Assembly: GCA_946183785.1 (NCBI GenBank)
Contig: CAMHCS010000023.1
Coordinates: 1 to 45,424, forward strand
Direction of reading: 5' to 3'
Source: an uncultured Selenomonadales bacterium
Lineage (GTDB): Bacteria > Bacillota > Negativicutes > Selenomonadales > Selenomonadaceae
Length of the DNA stretch: 45,424 bases
The translations under genes and the position numbers were made by a program. Shown piece after piece: positions 33,402 through 41,223 of this stretch; the stretch's first letter is position 1; every line of letters starts with the position of its first letter. The notes below the pieces were generated by a model. The model worked only from the letters and a program-made list of their open reading frames with translations. It had not been told where the DNA came from and did no database searches.

Positions 33402-34114
33402 TGGGCAAGACCATGCGCGAGGCTCTCGACATTTCGGCGTATCTTGTCGTAGGGCCGGAGAACACCGAGGGACGTCCCGTGCGCGAAATCGTTCGGGCGG
33501 CGCTCCATGCGGGCTTCACTTGCGTGCAGATCCGTTCGAAGGAGGCGAGCGCGCGGGAGTTGATTGCGCTGCTCGGTGAAGCGGCGGAGGAAATCGCGGC
33601 GGCGGGCGCGTCGGAGCGCGTCGCGCTTCTCGCCGACGACCGGCTCGACGTAGTGCTGGCGGCGAGAAAAATGGGTATCAAGGCGGACGGCGTCCATGTC
33701 GGCCAGTCCGACGTCCCGCCGGAAATCTGCCGCGCCTATCTCGGCAAGGATGCGGTGGTTGGCCTCTCCGCCCGGACGGACGAGCTGCTCGCCTATGTGC
33801 GGGACGCCGATACAAGCGCCGTTGACTATTTCGGCGCGGGGCCGCTGCACGAGACGGCGACGAAGCCGGACTGCGGACTCGACGCGCAGGGCAACATCAT
33901 TACGCGGAGCTTCGAAGAAATCGCGGAGCTCGCTCGCACAAGCAAGATTCCCGTCGTCGTAGGGGGCGGCGTCAAGCGCGCGGACATCCCGGCGCTGGCA
34001 AAAACAGGTGTGGACGGCTTCTTCGTCGTCAGCGCCGTAGCGGGGGCGCAAAACCCGGAACAAGCGGCGGCGGAGCTCGTCAAAGCATGGCGGGAGAACA
34101 TACGAAAGCTGTAG
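33401..34114 (+). CDS. thiE: Thiamine-phosphate synthase ThiE
   Basis: A 237-residue TIM-barrel protein with ThiE motifs: CVQIRSKEASARELIALLGE, ALLADDRLDVVLAA, DGVHVGQSDVPPE, VVGLSARTDELLA, DYFGAGPLHETATKPDCG, and VVVGGGVKRADIPALAKTGV. It joins HMP pyrophosphate and thiazole phosphate to make thiamine phosphate. With thiM it gives a salvage route; thiD is not in the window. It is the last gene of the run that began at smc, and a strong terminator follows. Confidence 0.95.
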   Translation: MGKTMREALDISAYLVVGPENTEGRPVREIVRAALHAGFTCVQIRSKEASARELIALLGEAAEEIAAAGASERVALLADDRLDVVLAARKMGIKADGVHVGQSDVPPEICRAYLGKDAVVGLSARTDELLAYVRDADTSAVDYFGAGPLHETATKPDCGLDAQGNIITRSFEEIAELARTSKIPVVVGGGVKRADIPALAKTGVDGFFVVSAVAGAQNPEQAAAELVKAWRENIRKL

Positions 34115-34137
34115 CGAACAATAATATAGCAGCAAGC

Positions 34138-34190
34138 AGGGACGGAACGATAAGATTGACGCTTATCGCTCCGTCCCTGTTTTTTTATTT
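34138..34190 (+). terminator. Strong rho-independent terminator after thiE
   Basis: AGGGACGGA-CGATAAG pairs with CTTATCG-TCCGTCCCT (one unpaired base per side, loop ATTGACG), followed by GTTTTTTTATTTT. It separates the thiamine genes from the recombinase gene. Confidence 0.9.
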
Positions 34191-34219
34191 TATCATCAAA
34201 TTTAAAAGGAGGAAGAACA

Positions 34220-34840
34220 ATGAAAATCAAAGTGTACGGGTACGCGCGGGTCAGCACGGTGGAGCAGAACGAGGACAGGCAGATAGCCGCCTTGCGCGAG
34301 ATAGGAGTGGCCGAGACCAATATCTATCTCGACAAGGTGTCCGGCAAGGACTTCGACCGTCCGATGTATCGCCGCCTGACGGAGACGCTGCGGCCGGGCG
34401 ATCTGGTCTACGTCAAGAGCATCGACCGCCTGGGGCGGAACTATCGGGAAATCAACGATCAGTGGCGGATCCTGACCAAGGAAAAGCAAGTGGATATCGT
34501 GATCATGGATATGCCCGTCCTCGACACGCGAATCGGTAAGGATTTGCTGGGAACATTCATCGCCGACCTCGTTTTGCAGGTCCTGTCATTTGTCGCGGAA
34601 AACGAGCGGGTGAATATCAGGCAAAGGCAGCGGGAGGGAATCGCCATGGCGAGAAAGCGCGGCGTACATTTGGGCCGCCCGCTCAAAAAACTGCCCGCCA
34701 AGTTTTCGCAGATCTACGACAAATGGTGGACGAGGCAGATTTCCAGCCGTGAAGCGGCCCGCCTCTGCCGAATGCCGCTGAGTACGTTCTATAGGAAGGC
34801 AAAGGAAAGGACGCTCACCTTTGACACGCAACTGTCATAA
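34220..34840 (+). CDS. Small serine recombinase (resolvase/invertase type)
   Basis: A 206-residue protein: YGYARVSTVEQNEDRQIAAL (catalytic Ser in YARVS), VSGKDFDRPMYRRLTETLRP, VYVKSIDRLGRNYREINDQW, then the long E-helix region and a C-terminal helix-turn-helix (SSREAARLCRMPLSTFYRKA). Motifs and length match DNA invertases and resolvases, and catalytic residues appear intact (Ser, and the Arg residues of the GRN and DRP stretches). An AAAGGAGGAAG site precedes the ATG. It lies 76 bp before a pair of inverted sites with the form of serine-recombinase crossover sites, so it is the obvious candidate enzyme for inverting them. Confidence 0.93.
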   Translation: MKIKVYGYARVSTVEQNEDRQIAALREIGVAETNIYLDKVSGKDFDRPMYRRLTETLRPGDLVYVKSIDRLGRNYREINDQWRILTKEKQVDIVIMDMPVLDTRIGKDLLGTFIADLVLQVLSFVAENERVNIRQRQREGIAMARKRGVHLGRPLKKLPAKFSQIYDKWWTRQISSREAARLCRMPLSTFYRKAKERTLTFDTQLS

Positions 34841-34858
34841 AACTTCCCAAGGAACAAA

Positions 34859-34894
34859 AAACGACCGCCTTCATTTTCCGGAAGGCGGTCGTTT
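34859..34894. terminator. Bidirectional terminator after the recombinase gene
   Basis: AAACGACCGCCTTC and GAAGGCGGTCGTTT make a perfect 14-bp stem with an 8-base loop. On the minus strand the stem ends in TTTTTTGTTCC, a clear terminator for RNA from the leftward promoter of the switch. On the plus strand the T-run is short (GTTTGC), so the stop for recombinase RNA is weaker. Confidence 0.75.
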
Positions 34895-34916
34895 GCAATA
34901 TGCGAGGAAACGGCAC

Positions 34917-34947
34917 ATTCCCAAAACCTGTACCTTTTGAGAATGCC
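34917..34947 (+). repeat. Left inverted crossover site of the DNA switch
   Basis: A 31-bp site, inverted at 35041-35071 with 28 of 31 identical bases. Inside, two half-sites (ATTCCCAAAA on the left, CCTTTTGAGAAT on the right) form an imperfect dyad around TGTA. The three differing bases (CCT against GGC) are in the left half next to the centre. Both copies have GT as the central dinucleotide in this orientation, as needed for strand exchange by a serine recombinase. Confidence 0.8.
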
Positions 34948-35057
34948 CTAAATCTATTTATTTATATCACAAAGCCCTTGTCATTTCAAGGGTTTTATTT
35001 TTTTGCCTCTTGTGAATCTGTTCGATTTTCTTTCGAAAACGGCATTCTCAAAAGGTA
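34931..35057. promoter_or_regulatory. Putative invertible promoter/terminator segment
   Basis: The segment between the two crossover centres is 127 bp and strongly AT-rich. It contains a leftward promoter (minus strand TTGAAA at 34984-34989, 17 bp, TATAAA at 34961-34966) and a rightward terminator (CCCTTG-TCATTT-CAAGGG, then TTTTATTTTTTT at 34993-35004). As read, it blocks rightward transcription and fires away from the helicase gene. After inversion the promoter would lie at about 34999-35027, pointing at the helicase start 97 bp further on. Inversion itself is not shown by this single sequence. Confidence 0.7.
34975..35004 (+). terminator. Rightward terminator inside the invertible segment
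   Basis: CCCTTG (34975-34980) and CAAGGG (34987-34992) form a 6-bp stem followed by TTTTATTTTTTT. In the present orientation it would stop RNA coming from the recombinase side before the helicase gene. Its stem overlaps the -35 of the opposite-strand promoter. Confidence 0.65.
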
Positions 35058-35071
35058 CGCCTTTTGGGAAT
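35041..35071 (-). repeat. Right inverted crossover site of the DNA switch
   Basis: Reverse complement of the left site apart from three bases. On the minus strand it reads ATTCCCAAAAGG-CGTA-CCTTTTGAGAAT plus GCC: a near-perfect dyad (11 of 12 half-site bases pair) around CGTA with GT at the centre. It ends 52 bp before the helicase ATG. Confidence 0.8.
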
Positions 35072-35123
35072 CTTCTTGCGTCCGGAAAACGACGCGGCTG
35101 CAAGTTTGAGGGGAGGCGGGACG

Positions 35124-37526
35124 ATGGCGATATCTCTTTTTCCGCACAACCAATCTGCCTATGACGCCGCCCGCGCTATGCTCGCCGAGACGGGCAAGGC
35201 CGCCGTCGTCCACCCGACCGGCGCCGGCAAGTCCTTCATCGCCTTCAAGCTTTGTGAGGACAATCCTAGAAAGCGCGTCTGCTGGCTTTCACCCTCAGAG
35301 TACATCTTCAGGACGCAGAAAGAGAACCTGCTTGCCTGCGGCGCGAATGTTCCGCAGAACATTACCTTCTATACATATGCGAAGCTAGTTCTGCTCTCTG
35401 AAGATGAGCTGGCCAAAATCAAGCCCGACTACATCGTCCTCGACGAATTCCATCGCTGCGGCGCGGAAATCTGGGGGCAGGGCGTGGCGAGACTGCTTTC
35501 CCTGTACAACGGTGTTCCCGTTCTCGGTCTCTCCGCGACGAATATCCGCTATCTCGACAACCAGCGGGACATGGCTGACGAGCTTTTCGACGGCAACATT
35601 GCGTCGGAGATGACGCTGGGTGAGGCCATCGTGCGCGGCATATTGAATCCGCCCACCTATGTGACCTCCATTTATGCCTATCAGCAGGATTTGCAGAAAT
35701 GGAAAAACCGCACCCGCAGGGCGAAAAGCAAAGCCGTCCGCGACGAAGCGGCGAAAATCCTCGACGCCCTGAAGCAGGCGCTAGAAAAAGCCGACGGCCT
35801 CGACGTCATCTTCAAAAAGCACATGGCGGACAGGACGGGCAAATATCTCGTATTCTGTGCCAACCTGGAGCACATGAAGAAAATGATCGCCAACGTCCCC
35901 AAATGGTTTGAAGGCGTCGACAAAAAGCCGCATATCTATACGGCCTACGCCGACGACCCGGCAACGGAGCAGGCGTTCAAAGATTTCAAGACAGACAATA
36001 GCGGCCACCTGAAGCTCCTCTTCTGCATCGACATGCTGAACGAAGGCGTCCATATAGAAGACGTGAGCGGCGTTATCCTTTTCCGTCCGACGGTTTCCCC
36101 GATCGTCTACAAGCAGCAGATCGGGCGGGCGCTCTCAGCCTCGAAGACAAAAGAGCCGATTATCTTCGACGTCGTCAATAATATCGAAAACCTTTACAGC
36201 ATCGGCACAGTGCAGCAGGAAATGCAGGAAGCCGTCGCCTACTATCGGGCCAGAGGCGATCTGAAGGAAATCGTCAACGAGCGATTCCGCCTGATCGATG
36301 AAGTGCATAACGCGAAGGCGCTTTTTGACAAGCTGAATGAAACACTGACCGCCTCATGGGAATTGATGTACAAAAAAGCAAAACAATACTACGCGAAACA
36401 TGGACACTTGGAGACGCCACGTCGGTATAAGACCGAGGACGGCTACAGCCTTGGGAACTGGATATTCACCCAGCGGAAAGTAAAAGCGGGCGCACAGTAT
36501 GGGAATCTCAGCGAGGAGAGAATCAGGAAGCTCGAGGCCATCGGCATGACGTGGGACAGCGTGCGGGATTTGTCCTGGCAGCGCTATTACCAAGAGGCCG
36601 CAGCCTACTCCAGGCAGCATAAAGACCTGAACGTTAAGGCGACCTATACGACAAAATCCGGCGTAAAGCTGGGAAGCTGGCTGTCGAATCTCAGGACATA
36701 CAAAAAGAACAACGTCCAGCAAAACTACCTGACCCGGGACCGGATCGAGCAACTGGACAAGCTGGGCATGGTCTGGGACGTGCCGGATTACATCTGGGAG
36801 CAGAACTATGCCGCCTGCGTGGAGTACCACAGGGAACACGGCGACCTCGACGTCCCAAACGATTACGTCTCAAAAGACGGTCTGAAAATTGGAATCTGGC
36901 TGCGAAGGCAGCGTGCACTCCGGCAAGGCAAAGCCGCGGGGACCAAGCTGACCGGGGAACAAATCCATAGACTGAGCAGACTCGGCATGGTCTGGGAAGA
37001 CAAGTATGACCGCGCATGGCAGAAAGCCTACGCGGAAGCGAAGTCTTACTATGAAACACATGGCAACCTTGACGTGCCGGCGCTTTATGTCACCGCGTCG
37101 GGATTCAAGCTGGGACGATGGATTTCCAATCGGAGAGCTAAGGGCAAGGAAGGCATTTCCATCGAACGCCAAAAGCAGCTGGAAGCCATCGGCATGATCT
37201 GGCGCCGCCCCGATTCGTGGGAAACAAGGTTTGCGCTTGCGAAAGAATACTTCGCAAAGCACGGCGACCTCCACGTCCCCGCACAGTACAAAGCCAACGG
37301 CGTGTGGCTCAACAAGTGGCTGAACGAACAGAGGCAGATTTACTTGGGGAAGCGCGAGGGAAAGTCACTGAGCGAGGAACAGATTCGTAAGTTGGAAGCA
37401 ATCGGGATGATATGGGGATTGCGAAACGGGAAAACAAGGCCGTTGGAAAAAGGCAAAGGGATAGAGATTTCTTTGCCAATGGGCGCTTGGAATCAAACTA
37501 TGCAAGATGCTTTTGCGTTGCCGTAA
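35124..37526 (+). CDS. SF2 (DEAD/DEAH-type) helicase with five HA repeats
   Basis: An 800-residue protein. The helicase part spans about 1-400: VVHPTGAGKS (Walker A, ~30-37), YIVLDEFHRCG (Walker B, DEFH ~107-110), LGLSATN (motif III), KLLFCIDMLNEGVHIEDVSG, and YKQQIGRAL (motif VI, ~331-337). Residues ~412-765 hold five helicase-associated repeats of about 65-70 residues, each with W...A..Y...HG.L.VP..Y....G..LG.W, then R..L.A.GM.W. Such repeats are thought to help bind nucleic acid. I start at ATG 35124 after GAGGGGAGGCGGG, since upstream codons run into the inverted site. It is the first gene after the switch. The cellular role is unknown; anti-phage defence is one possibility. Confidence 0.88.
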   Translation: MAISLFPHNQSAYDAARAMLAETGKAAVVHPTGAGKSFIAFKLCEDNPRKRVCWLSPSEYIFRTQKENLLACGANVPQNITFYTYAKLVLLSEDELAKIKPDYIVLDEFHRCGAEIWGQGVARLLSLYNGVPVLGLSATNIRYLDNQRDMADELFDGNIASEMTLGEAIVRGILNPPTYVTSIYAYQQDLQKWKNRTRRAKSKAVRDEAAKILDALKQALEKADGLDVIFKKHMADRTGKYLVFCANLEHMKKMIANVPKWFEGVDKKPHIYTAYADDPATEQAFKDFKTDNSGHLKLLFCIDMLNEGVHIEDVSGVILFRPTVSPIVYKQQIGRALSASKTKEPIIFDVVNNIENLYSIGTVQQEMQEAVAYYRARGDLKEIVNERFRLIDEVHNAKALFDKLNETLTASWELMYKKAKQYYAKHGHLETPRRYKTEDGYSLGNWIFTQRKVKAGAQYGNLSEERIRKLEAIGMTWDSVRDLSWQRYYQEAAAYSRQHKDLNVKATYTTKSGVKLGSWLSNLRTYKKNNVQQNYLTRDRIEQLDKLGMVWDVPDYIWEQNYAACVEYHREHGDLDVPNDYVSKDGLKIGIWLRRQRALRQGKAAGTKLTGEQIHRLSRLGMVWEDKYDRAWQKAYAEAKSYYETHGNLDVPALYVTASGFKLGRWISNRRAKGKEGISIERQKQLEAIGMIWRRPDSWETRFALAKEYFAKHGDLHVPAQYKANGVWLNKWLNEQRQIYLGKREGKSLSEEQIRKLEAIGMIWGLRNGKTRPLEKGKGIEISLPMGAWNQTMQDAFALP

Positions 37527-37542
37527 GGAGAGTGGCTTTGAA

Positions 37543-39606
37543 TTGCCTTTGAAATTCATGTACATAACGAACAATCCTACTGTAGCCAAGGCTGCTGAAA
37601 AAGGCGGCGTGGACAGGCTATGGATCGATCTTGAGACTATGGGCAAAGAAGAACGCCAACCGGGAATGGATACTGTCAAATCCCATCACACCATGGAGGA
37701 TATTTCCGTCCTGCGTAAGGTATTGAAGAAGTCGGATCTTCTCGTCCGGGTCAATCCATTGTATGACGGGACAAAGGCTGAGGTGGACGAGGCGATAGCA
37801 CGCGGCGCGGATATCCTGATGCTCCCCATGTTCCGCACAGCGGACGACGCGGCACGATTTGTGGAGCTTGTAGCGGAACGGGCGAAAGTTCTTCTGTTGC
37901 TTGAAACGGTAGATGCTGAACGGAATATTGAAGAAATTGTCAAGGTTCCGGGTATTGATGAAATCCATATCGGTCTCAATGATCTTCATTTGGAACATCG
38001 TCAATGCTTTTTGTTTGAACCTCTGGCCGATGGCACGGTGGAGCGGATTTGCAAGGTTATTCGCAAGGCTGGTATTCCTTACGGCTTTGGTGGTTTGGCA
38101 AAGTTGGACGGCGGGCTTCTGCCGGGGGGCAGAGTGCTTGCTGAACATTATCGATTGGGCTCAAGCATGGTGATTTTGTCTCGGGCATTCTTTGATGCGG
38201 GAACATCTAAAGACGTTTTGGATATGGAGCGAGCTTTTGGCTCGGAACTGAAAGCCATTCGCGATTATGAGACGTCGCTTTCCCATGAAACGGACGCTTT
38301 TTTTGAAGCTAATCGGAAAGAAGTTGTCAACGTAGTCCGGAAAATCGTCCAGGACAAGGCGGCGCAACGCGTAAGTCTTGACAGTTCCGCTTTGAAAAAC
38401 ATGGAGCAACGTTTCGGTGGCGCGTTCTATCTTTTGGATACAAAGTTGTTCCGAAACAATTTGTTTGAACTGAAAAGTGCTTTTACTGCAATCTATCCGA
38501 ACTTCAATATCGCATATTCCTACAAGACAAACTATATCCCCGCGCTTTGCCGCATCGTAGATGAGATGGGCGGGTACGCGGAAGTTGTTTCCGACATGGA
38601 AATGGAGATTGCGCTCCGTATTGGCGTAGCTCCGAAGAGAATCATATGGAACGGGCCTTATAAAAATCCTGCGAAGGAGGAAGAATTGCTCCTTTTGGGT
38701 GGCACGGCCAACATTGACTCTATTGGCGAGGCGGAGCGGGTTTGTGCCATCGCGAAAGCCTATCCGAACCATATTCTCCGTGTCGGGGTTCGTGTCAATT
38801 TCGACATACAGGACGGAGTGCTCTCACGTTTCGGTTTTGACGCAGAATCTGAGGAATTCTGTCGCGCCGTGGAAATGCTTCAGGCGGAGCCGAATATCCA
38901 TTTAGCGGGCGTCCAATGCCATTTCGCTACGCGGAGATTAGATACATGGCGACCACGCGCCGAGGGCATGTTCCGCATACTCGACAAGCTGGGCGTCGTG
39001 CCTGACCATATTGATCTTGGCGGCGGGCTTTTCGGGAAAATGCCGGACAGCTTGAAGGAACAATTCGATTCCGACATTCCTTCGTACAAGGAATATGCGG
39101 AAGCCATTGCGCCGCTCTTTGCGGAGAGATTTAAGGGGGACAAAAAACCGTTGCTCCTTATTGAGCCGGGCAGCGCCCTCGTCGGCGATTGCATGAAATT
39201 TGCCGCGAAAGTCGTCAGTATCAAGAATGTACGGCAAAAGCCCATAGCGACGCTTCTCGGCAGCATCTACAACATCAACCCGACTCTGAACAAGAAAAAT
39301 CCGCCGCTGACCGTCTACGCCATGGGCGGCGAGCGGCAAAGCTATTCCGACCTTGACTTTGGCGGCTTCACTTGCATCGAATCGGATTATCTTTACCGTC
39401 ACTTCGATGGAGATCTTGCGGTGGGAGATATGGCCGTGTTTGGAAACGCCGGCTCTTATTCCATCGTATTGAAACCCCCGTTCATTCTGCCGAACTTCCC
39501 CGTAGTGGATATGACAACGGGCGCCGTGGTCAAGCGAGCGGAATACTTCGACGATCTTTTCCATACCTTCCGCTTTGAGGCGGTCGGCGAGAAATCCTAT
39601 GCTTAG
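37543..39606 (+). CDS. Fusion of HpcH/HpaI-type aldolase and PLP decarboxylase-like domains
   Basis: A protein of about 687 residues. The N-terminal part (1-260) resembles HpcH/HpaI aldolases: GVDRLWIDLETMGKEERQ, LLVRVNPLYDGTKAEVDEAI, DILMLPMFRTADDAARFVEL, VLLLLETVDAERNIEEIV and EIHIGLNDLHLEHR. The C-terminal part (about 280-670) is a fold III PLP enzyme like diaminopimelate or ornithine decarboxylase: NIAYSYKTNYIPALCRIVDE (Lys for PLP), LDTWRPRAEGMF, IDLGGGLFGKM, LLIEPGSALVGD and GNAGSYSIVLKPPF. The start is uncertain; TTG 37543 follows TAAGGAG, which overlaps the helicase stop, and ATG 37558 is an alternative. It probably makes an amino or keto precursor for the surface glycan. Substrate unknown. 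Confidence 0.8.
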   Translation: MPLKFMYITNNPTVAKAAEKGGVDRLWIDLETMGKEERQPGMDTVKSHHTMEDISVLRKVLKKSDLLVRVNPLYDGTKAEVDEAIARGADILMLPMFRTADDAARFVELVAERAKVLLLLETVDAERNIEEIVKVPGIDEIHIGLNDLHLEHRQCFLFEPLADGTVERICKVIRKAGIPYGFGGLAKLDGGLLPGGRVLAEHYRLGSSMVILSRAFFDAGTSKDVLDMERAFGSELKAIRDYETSLSHETDAFFEANRKEVVNVVRKIVQDKAAQRVSLDSSALKNMEQRFGGAFYLLDTKLFRNNLFELKSAFTAIYPNFNIAYSYKTNYIPALCRIVDEMGGYAEVVSDMEMEIALRIGVAPKRIIWNGPYKNPAKEEELLLLGGTANIDSIGEAERVCAIAKAYPNHILRVGVRVNFDIQDGVLSRFGFDAESEEFCRAVEMLQAEPNIHLAGVQCHFATRRLDTWRPRAEGMFRILDKLGVVPDHIDLGGGLFGKMPDSLKEQFDSDIPSYKEYAEAIAPLFAERFKGDKKPLLLIEPGSALVGDCMKFAAKVVSIKNVRQKPIATLLGSIYNINPTLNKKNPPLTVYAMGGERQSYSDLDFGGFTCIESDYLYRHFDGDLAVGDMAVFGNAGSYSIVLKPPFILPNFPVVDMTTGAVVKRAEYFDDLFHTFRFEAVGEKSYA

Positions 39607-40300
39607 TGTCCATCTGTTTTTGAAACGCGCCTTTGACATCTTTTCTTCTGCCATCGCTATTATTATGCTTTCACCGTTGCTTTTGCTTCTTGCCCTTGCG
39701 GTCAAACTGGATTCGCCGGGACCGATTTTGTTCCGGCAGAAGCGGCTGACGAAGGACGGAAGAGAGTTCACGATGTACAAATTCCGTTCGATGGTCGTGA
39801 ACGCCGAGCAAATGGGTACAGGAATCTTTAACTATGAAAACGACCCGCGTGTCACAAAGGTTGGAAGATTTCTGAGAAACAGCAGTGCCGACGAATTGCC
39901 GCAGCTTCTCAATATCCTGAAAGGAGACATGGCGGTCATCGGACCCCGTCCTTGTATCACCTATGAGCTTGGCGACTTTGCGACGCTGAACAAGAGATAC
40001 AAGAAGCGCTTTTCAGTGAAAGCAGGACTCAGCGGCTTGGCACAGGTTAAGGGACGTAACGACATCAGCTGGGATGAGAAGGTCGGCTATGACAATGAAT
40101 ACGTTGATTTGTTCCAAAAGTATGGCGTTCTGATTGATATATGGCTTGTGGCAGAGTCGGTAATCAAGGCGTTCCATCATGACGAGATATACGAGAAGAA
40201 AACCGATGAGACGATGGACGACGTGGAAGCGGCAAGGTTAGCGGAAGAAGAAATAATTCGTATCGCTCATTTACCGGATGAGGAGCAGAGCAACACATGA
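39599..40300 (+). CDS. Polyprenyl-phosphate sugar-1-phosphate transferase
   Basis: A 233-residue protein of the WcaJ/PglC type. It has one N-terminal membrane segment (FSSAIAIIMLSPLLLLLALA) followed by the conserved cytoplasmic core: GPILFRQKRLTKDGREFTMY, KFRSMVVNAE, LRNSSADELPQLLNILKGDM, AVIGPRPCITYE and AGLSGLAQVKGRND. It moves a sugar-1-phosphate to undecaprenyl phosphate, the first step of glycan repeat assembly. The ATG overlaps the end of the upstream gene by 8 bp. The size fits the short PglC-like forms without the extra membrane domain. Confidence 0.93.
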   Translation: MLSVHLFLKRAFDIFSSAIAIIMLSPLLLLLALAVKLDSPGPILFRQKRLTKDGREFTMYKFRSMVVNAEQMGTGIFNYENDPRVTKVGRFLRNSSADELPQLLNILKGDMAVIGPRPCITYELGDFATLNKRYKKRFSVKAGLSGLAQVKGRNDISWDEKVGYDNEYVDLFQKYGVLIDIWLVAESVIKAFHHDEIYEKKTDETMDDVEAARLAEEEIIRIAHLPDEEQSNT

Positions 40301-41208
40301 AAAAGGATGTAGACAATCGATTGATTTGGTTGAACGGGGAAATCGTGAATGTGAACGAGGCGAAAATCCCTGTTCTTTCGCCAACGGCGCAATTTGGTCT
40401 GAATGTCTTTGAGGGAATTCCAGGGTATTGGAACGAGGAGAAACAGCAACTATTCGCGTTCCGTCTTGATGACCATTATGCGAGGTTGATGCGTTCGGCG
40501 AAGCTCTTGGAAATCGATTGCCCGTATACGAAAGAGGAGATGAAGCAAGCGCTTATCGACGTCGTGCGGGCGAACGAGTATCGGGAGGACATATCCATCC
40601 GACAGACGCTTTTCGTCCAAGGCAATGGCTCATGGGGTTCATCTGAACCGGTCGGCATGTTTGTCGCGCCGATTCCGAGAAAAAAAACAAGTGCGGAATA
40701 CAACAAAAAAGGTTTGAAGGTCTGCGTTTCCTCGTGGCGGAGAATCAGCGATACGATGCTTTCGCCGCGGATAAAGTGCGGTGCGAACTATATTAACAGC
40801 CGCATGGGACAAAGAGAAGCACTTCGGAATGGTTACGACACCTGTATTTTCCTGAACGAGCAAGGAAAGGTTTCCGAAGGGCCCGGTTCCTGCTTCTTCA
40901 TGGTAAAGGATGGGAAACTCGTTACGCCGCTCTTGACTGACAGCGTGCTGGAAAGCATTACGCGGGATACGGTGATTCGTCTGGCAAAGGAAATACTGAA
41001 TATCCTTGTAGAGGAAAGAGTTATCGACAGGACAGAGCTTTGCGTTTGCGATGAGGCGTTTCTTTGTGGTTCAGCGATGGAAATTAGACCGATTATGTCG
41101 ATAGATCAATATGTGATTGGTAGACAGGAAACAACAGAGAAACTGCATCGAGCGTATCTGGATACGGTTCGGGGAGACACGGCGGAATGGGTGACGCCAA
41201 TATATTGA
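40297..41208 (+). CDS. Class IV (branched-chain type) aminotransferase
   Basis: A 303-residue fold IV PLP aminotransferase: IWLNGEIVNVNEAKIPVLSP, FGLNVFEGIPGYW, FRLDDHYARLMRSAKLL, LSPRIKCGANYINSRMGQRE (Lys for PLP), TCIFLNEQGKVSEGPGSCFF and VLESITRDTVIRLAKEI. The motifs match the IlvE/D-amino-acid aminotransferase group. Its ATG overlaps the upstream stop (ATGA), so it is tightly coupled to polysaccharide genes rather than amino acid genes. It probably aminates a precursor made by the aldolase-decarboxylase fusion; that link is inferred. Confidence 0.88.
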   Translation: MKKDVDNRLIWLNGEIVNVNEAKIPVLSPTAQFGLNVFEGIPGYWNEEKQQLFAFRLDDHYARLMRSAKLLEIDCPYTKEEMKQALIDVVRANEYREDISIRQTLFVQGNGSWGSSEPVGMFVAPIPRKKTSAEYNKKGLKVCVSSWRRISDTMLSPRIKCGANYINSRMGQREALRNGYDTCIFLNEQGKVSEGPGSCFFMVKDGKLVTPLLTDSVLESITRDTVIRLAKEILNILVEERVIDRTELCVCDEAFLCGSAMEIRPIMSIDQYVIGRQETTEKLHRAYLDTVRGDTAEWVTPIY

Positions 41209-41223
41209 AATTGGAGCTTATCA

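Noticed and set aside
34861..35071. Possible CRISPR-like or simple terminator cluster between recombinase and helicase
   Set aside because: Only two repeats, inverted rather than direct, each with an internal dyad and no spacers; a recombination site pair explains it better.
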